Assembly (NCBI GenBank): GCA_023433205.1
Contig: JAEZDS010000211.1
Span: 1 to 37,045, forward strand
Length of the DNA stretch: 37,045 nucleotides
Origin: Bacteroidota bacterium
GTDB taxonomy: Bacteria > Bacteroidota > Bacteroidia > B-17B0 > Aurantibacillaceae
Reading direction: 5' to 3'
Part shown: one piece after another, positions 36,083 to 37,045 of the stretch
How the letters are laid out: each line of letters begins with the position of its first letter
Position numbering within the stretch: the first letter of the stretch is position 1
Made by a program: the position numbers and the translations under genes
Notes under the pieces: model-generated
Databases searched by the model: none
The model's input: the letters and a program-made list of their open reading frames with translations, nothing else
What the model was told of the DNA's origin: nothing

Positions 36083-37045
36083 TCAATTTTGAGGGTCTGT
36101 CCTGCAACCGCGATCACCGACGAAATATACCATCTTCCAGTAAATACTATACTCAGGCACGTTATTCGTTTCAATATGGGCAGTCAGTGCAGCCGCTCCC
36201 GGTACACGTATTTTTCCAGAAGGTACGTTGGCATCACGCTCACTCCTAAGGAGACCTAAGTGTGTAGACTTAAGATCTGTGTGCAAAAAGTTAGTCCCAG
36301 TCCCACTATTGCAAAGACTAGACTGACTAAGAAAACCAGTTCTAGTTAAGGCAAATGTAAATGGACTTGATCCTGGAGCATAATTAGAAGGGTCCAAAAT
36401 TACTGGGCTGATATTATAGTAATAGCTTCCATATCCCTGTATGCATTCTTGAGCAAAAGAACATTCCATTCTTAACCCCGTTTCGAAAAAAGGAACAGAA
36501 AACACTCCTACAACAACTGGAGAGCAGCCCCAATTTGGAAGCCAAGCTGAATTCGGGTATGCAACCCACCAAGTAGACAAAGGTGCGCCTGCAGCAGTAA
36601 AAGGGTCACAAGTGTTAAGTGGTTTCCGAGCAAATAGGTAAAAAACCTTGGCACTAATTATGGCTGAATTAGTTCCTTGATTTAATAGATAAGCGTCAAA
36701 ATCAACGCAAATGACCCTGGTAGAGTCAGTGACTAAACTATCCATTCGATCTTGAATAAGAGTATAAAGCTCTACTACATCTTCATCGGATACTTGGTCA
36801 TCTTGGAAGACGGGGATTGAGAAATTGATGGTTTTTTCACCGATTTGGTAATTCTCCGAGAAATCGTTGTCGTAATCATGGTTTGTGACAGCTTCCAACA
36901 CCCACAATGCGGAATCAAGACCGATTAAGCCAATTGTTTGTGTTTTTGCGACCGCTGCCCCATTCTTAAAATTATCAATGATTTTGTTGACAGCATCAAA
37001 AGAAATTTCGTAATTGGGCTGTTTGATCTGTCTCAGGCTTTCAGT
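36083..37045 (-). CDS. Hypothetical protein, 5' end beyond the window
   Basis: A frame open from the right edge (37045) to a TGA at 36083, giving at least 320 residues; the true start is outside. The visible part begins with a helical stretch (KQPNYEISFDAVNKIIDNF), then alternates strands and loops: YQIGEKTINFSIPVF, a helix with Asp/Glu-rich DEDVVELYTLIQDRMDSL, VICVDFDAYLLNQ, and a Cys-, Trp- and Tyr-rich centre (STWWVAYPNSAWLPNWGCSP, MECSFAQECIQGYGSYYYN). The several Cys residues and the aromatic richness suggest a secreted or surface protein. No family is recognised and no sorting domain is present at its C-terminus, so it may depend on its downstream T9SS neighbour or on an N-terminal signal not seen here. 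Confidence 0.6.
   Translation of the reverse strand, partial: TESLRQIKQPNYEISFDAVNKIIDNFKNGAAVAKTQTIGLIGLDSALWVLEAVTNHDYDNDFSENYQIGEKTINFSIPVFQDDQVSDEDVVELYTLIQDRMDSLVTDSTRVICVDFDAYLLNQGTNSAIISAKVFYLFARKPLNTCDPFTAAGAPLSTWWVAYPNSAWLPNWGCSPVVVGVFSVPFFETGLRMECSFAQECIQGYGSYYYNISPVILDPSNYAPGSSPFTFALTRTGFLSQSSLCNSGTGTNFLHTDLKSTHLGLLRSERDANVPSGKIRVPGAAALTAHIETNNVPEYSIYWKMVYFVGDRGCRTDPQN

Overview
The window reads as chromosomal DNA of a Bacteroidota species (class Bacteroidia or a relative; I cannot place it lower). Four proteins end in type IX secretion (T9SS) type A sorting domains. One cell-envelope gene has the domain order of PorE. Recognisable promoters use the Bacteroidota -7 box TAnnTTTG, often without Shine-Dalgarno sequences. 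Several genes belong to families frequent in this phylum (DUF4199, DUF5652, OMP_b-brl_2, a POTRA-less Omp85, Rcp1-like receivers). No rRNA, tRNA, CRISPR array or intact insertion sequence was seen.

Layout. 1-2330 is a sparse stretch with small unrecognised genes, one helix-turn-helix protein and a pair of related small proteins; it may be the worn edge of an integrated element. 2332-5364 (minus) holds a DUF5652 membrane protein and a tight operon of a STAS-domain protein, a cellulose-synthase-like glycosyltransferase without PilZ, and a small membrane protein. 5666-8884 (plus) has two T9SS-exported repeat proteins. 9024-10928 (plus) has YtxH, DUF2383 and outer-membrane barrel proteins. 11003-12869 (minus) is a conserved hypothetical gene overlapping a secreted or outer-membrane protein gene. 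13049-17314 (minus) is an apparent operon: receiver, PorE-like protein, phosphohexomutase, receiver.

13-26 kb is dense in phosphotransfer genes: six intact single-domain receivers, one degenerate receiver, one HPt protein and two head-to-head histidine kinases, none with a DNA-binding output domain. An acyltransferase-3 gene sits inside this region. 26154-30473 carries a holin-X-like protein, a YihY/BrkB protein with an added C-terminal domain, a TerB-like protein, a MidA/NDUFAF7-type methyltransferase, a DUF4199 protein and a 50-residue basic protein. 30789-32443 is a DoxX-like gene overlapping a T9SS-exported alpha/beta hydrolase gene. Downstream come a degenerate extragenic tandem repeat, a dolichol-phosphate-mannose-synthase-like glycosyltransferase, an Omp85 barrel, and, at the right edge, a T9SS protein and a partial unknown protein that look more A+T-rich.

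How they may work together (inference). Most of the window concerns the envelope: surface export by T9SS, outer-membrane barrels, polysaccharide synthesis and phosphorelay signalling. Less expected signals are a promoter layout shared by several envelope or signalling transcripts (CCGAA about 32 bp upstream of the -7 box, with no TTG -33 element), an orphan terminator that could end a small RNA near 30.6 kb, and the STAS-glycosyltransferase operon, where partner-switch control may replace c-di-GMP control.
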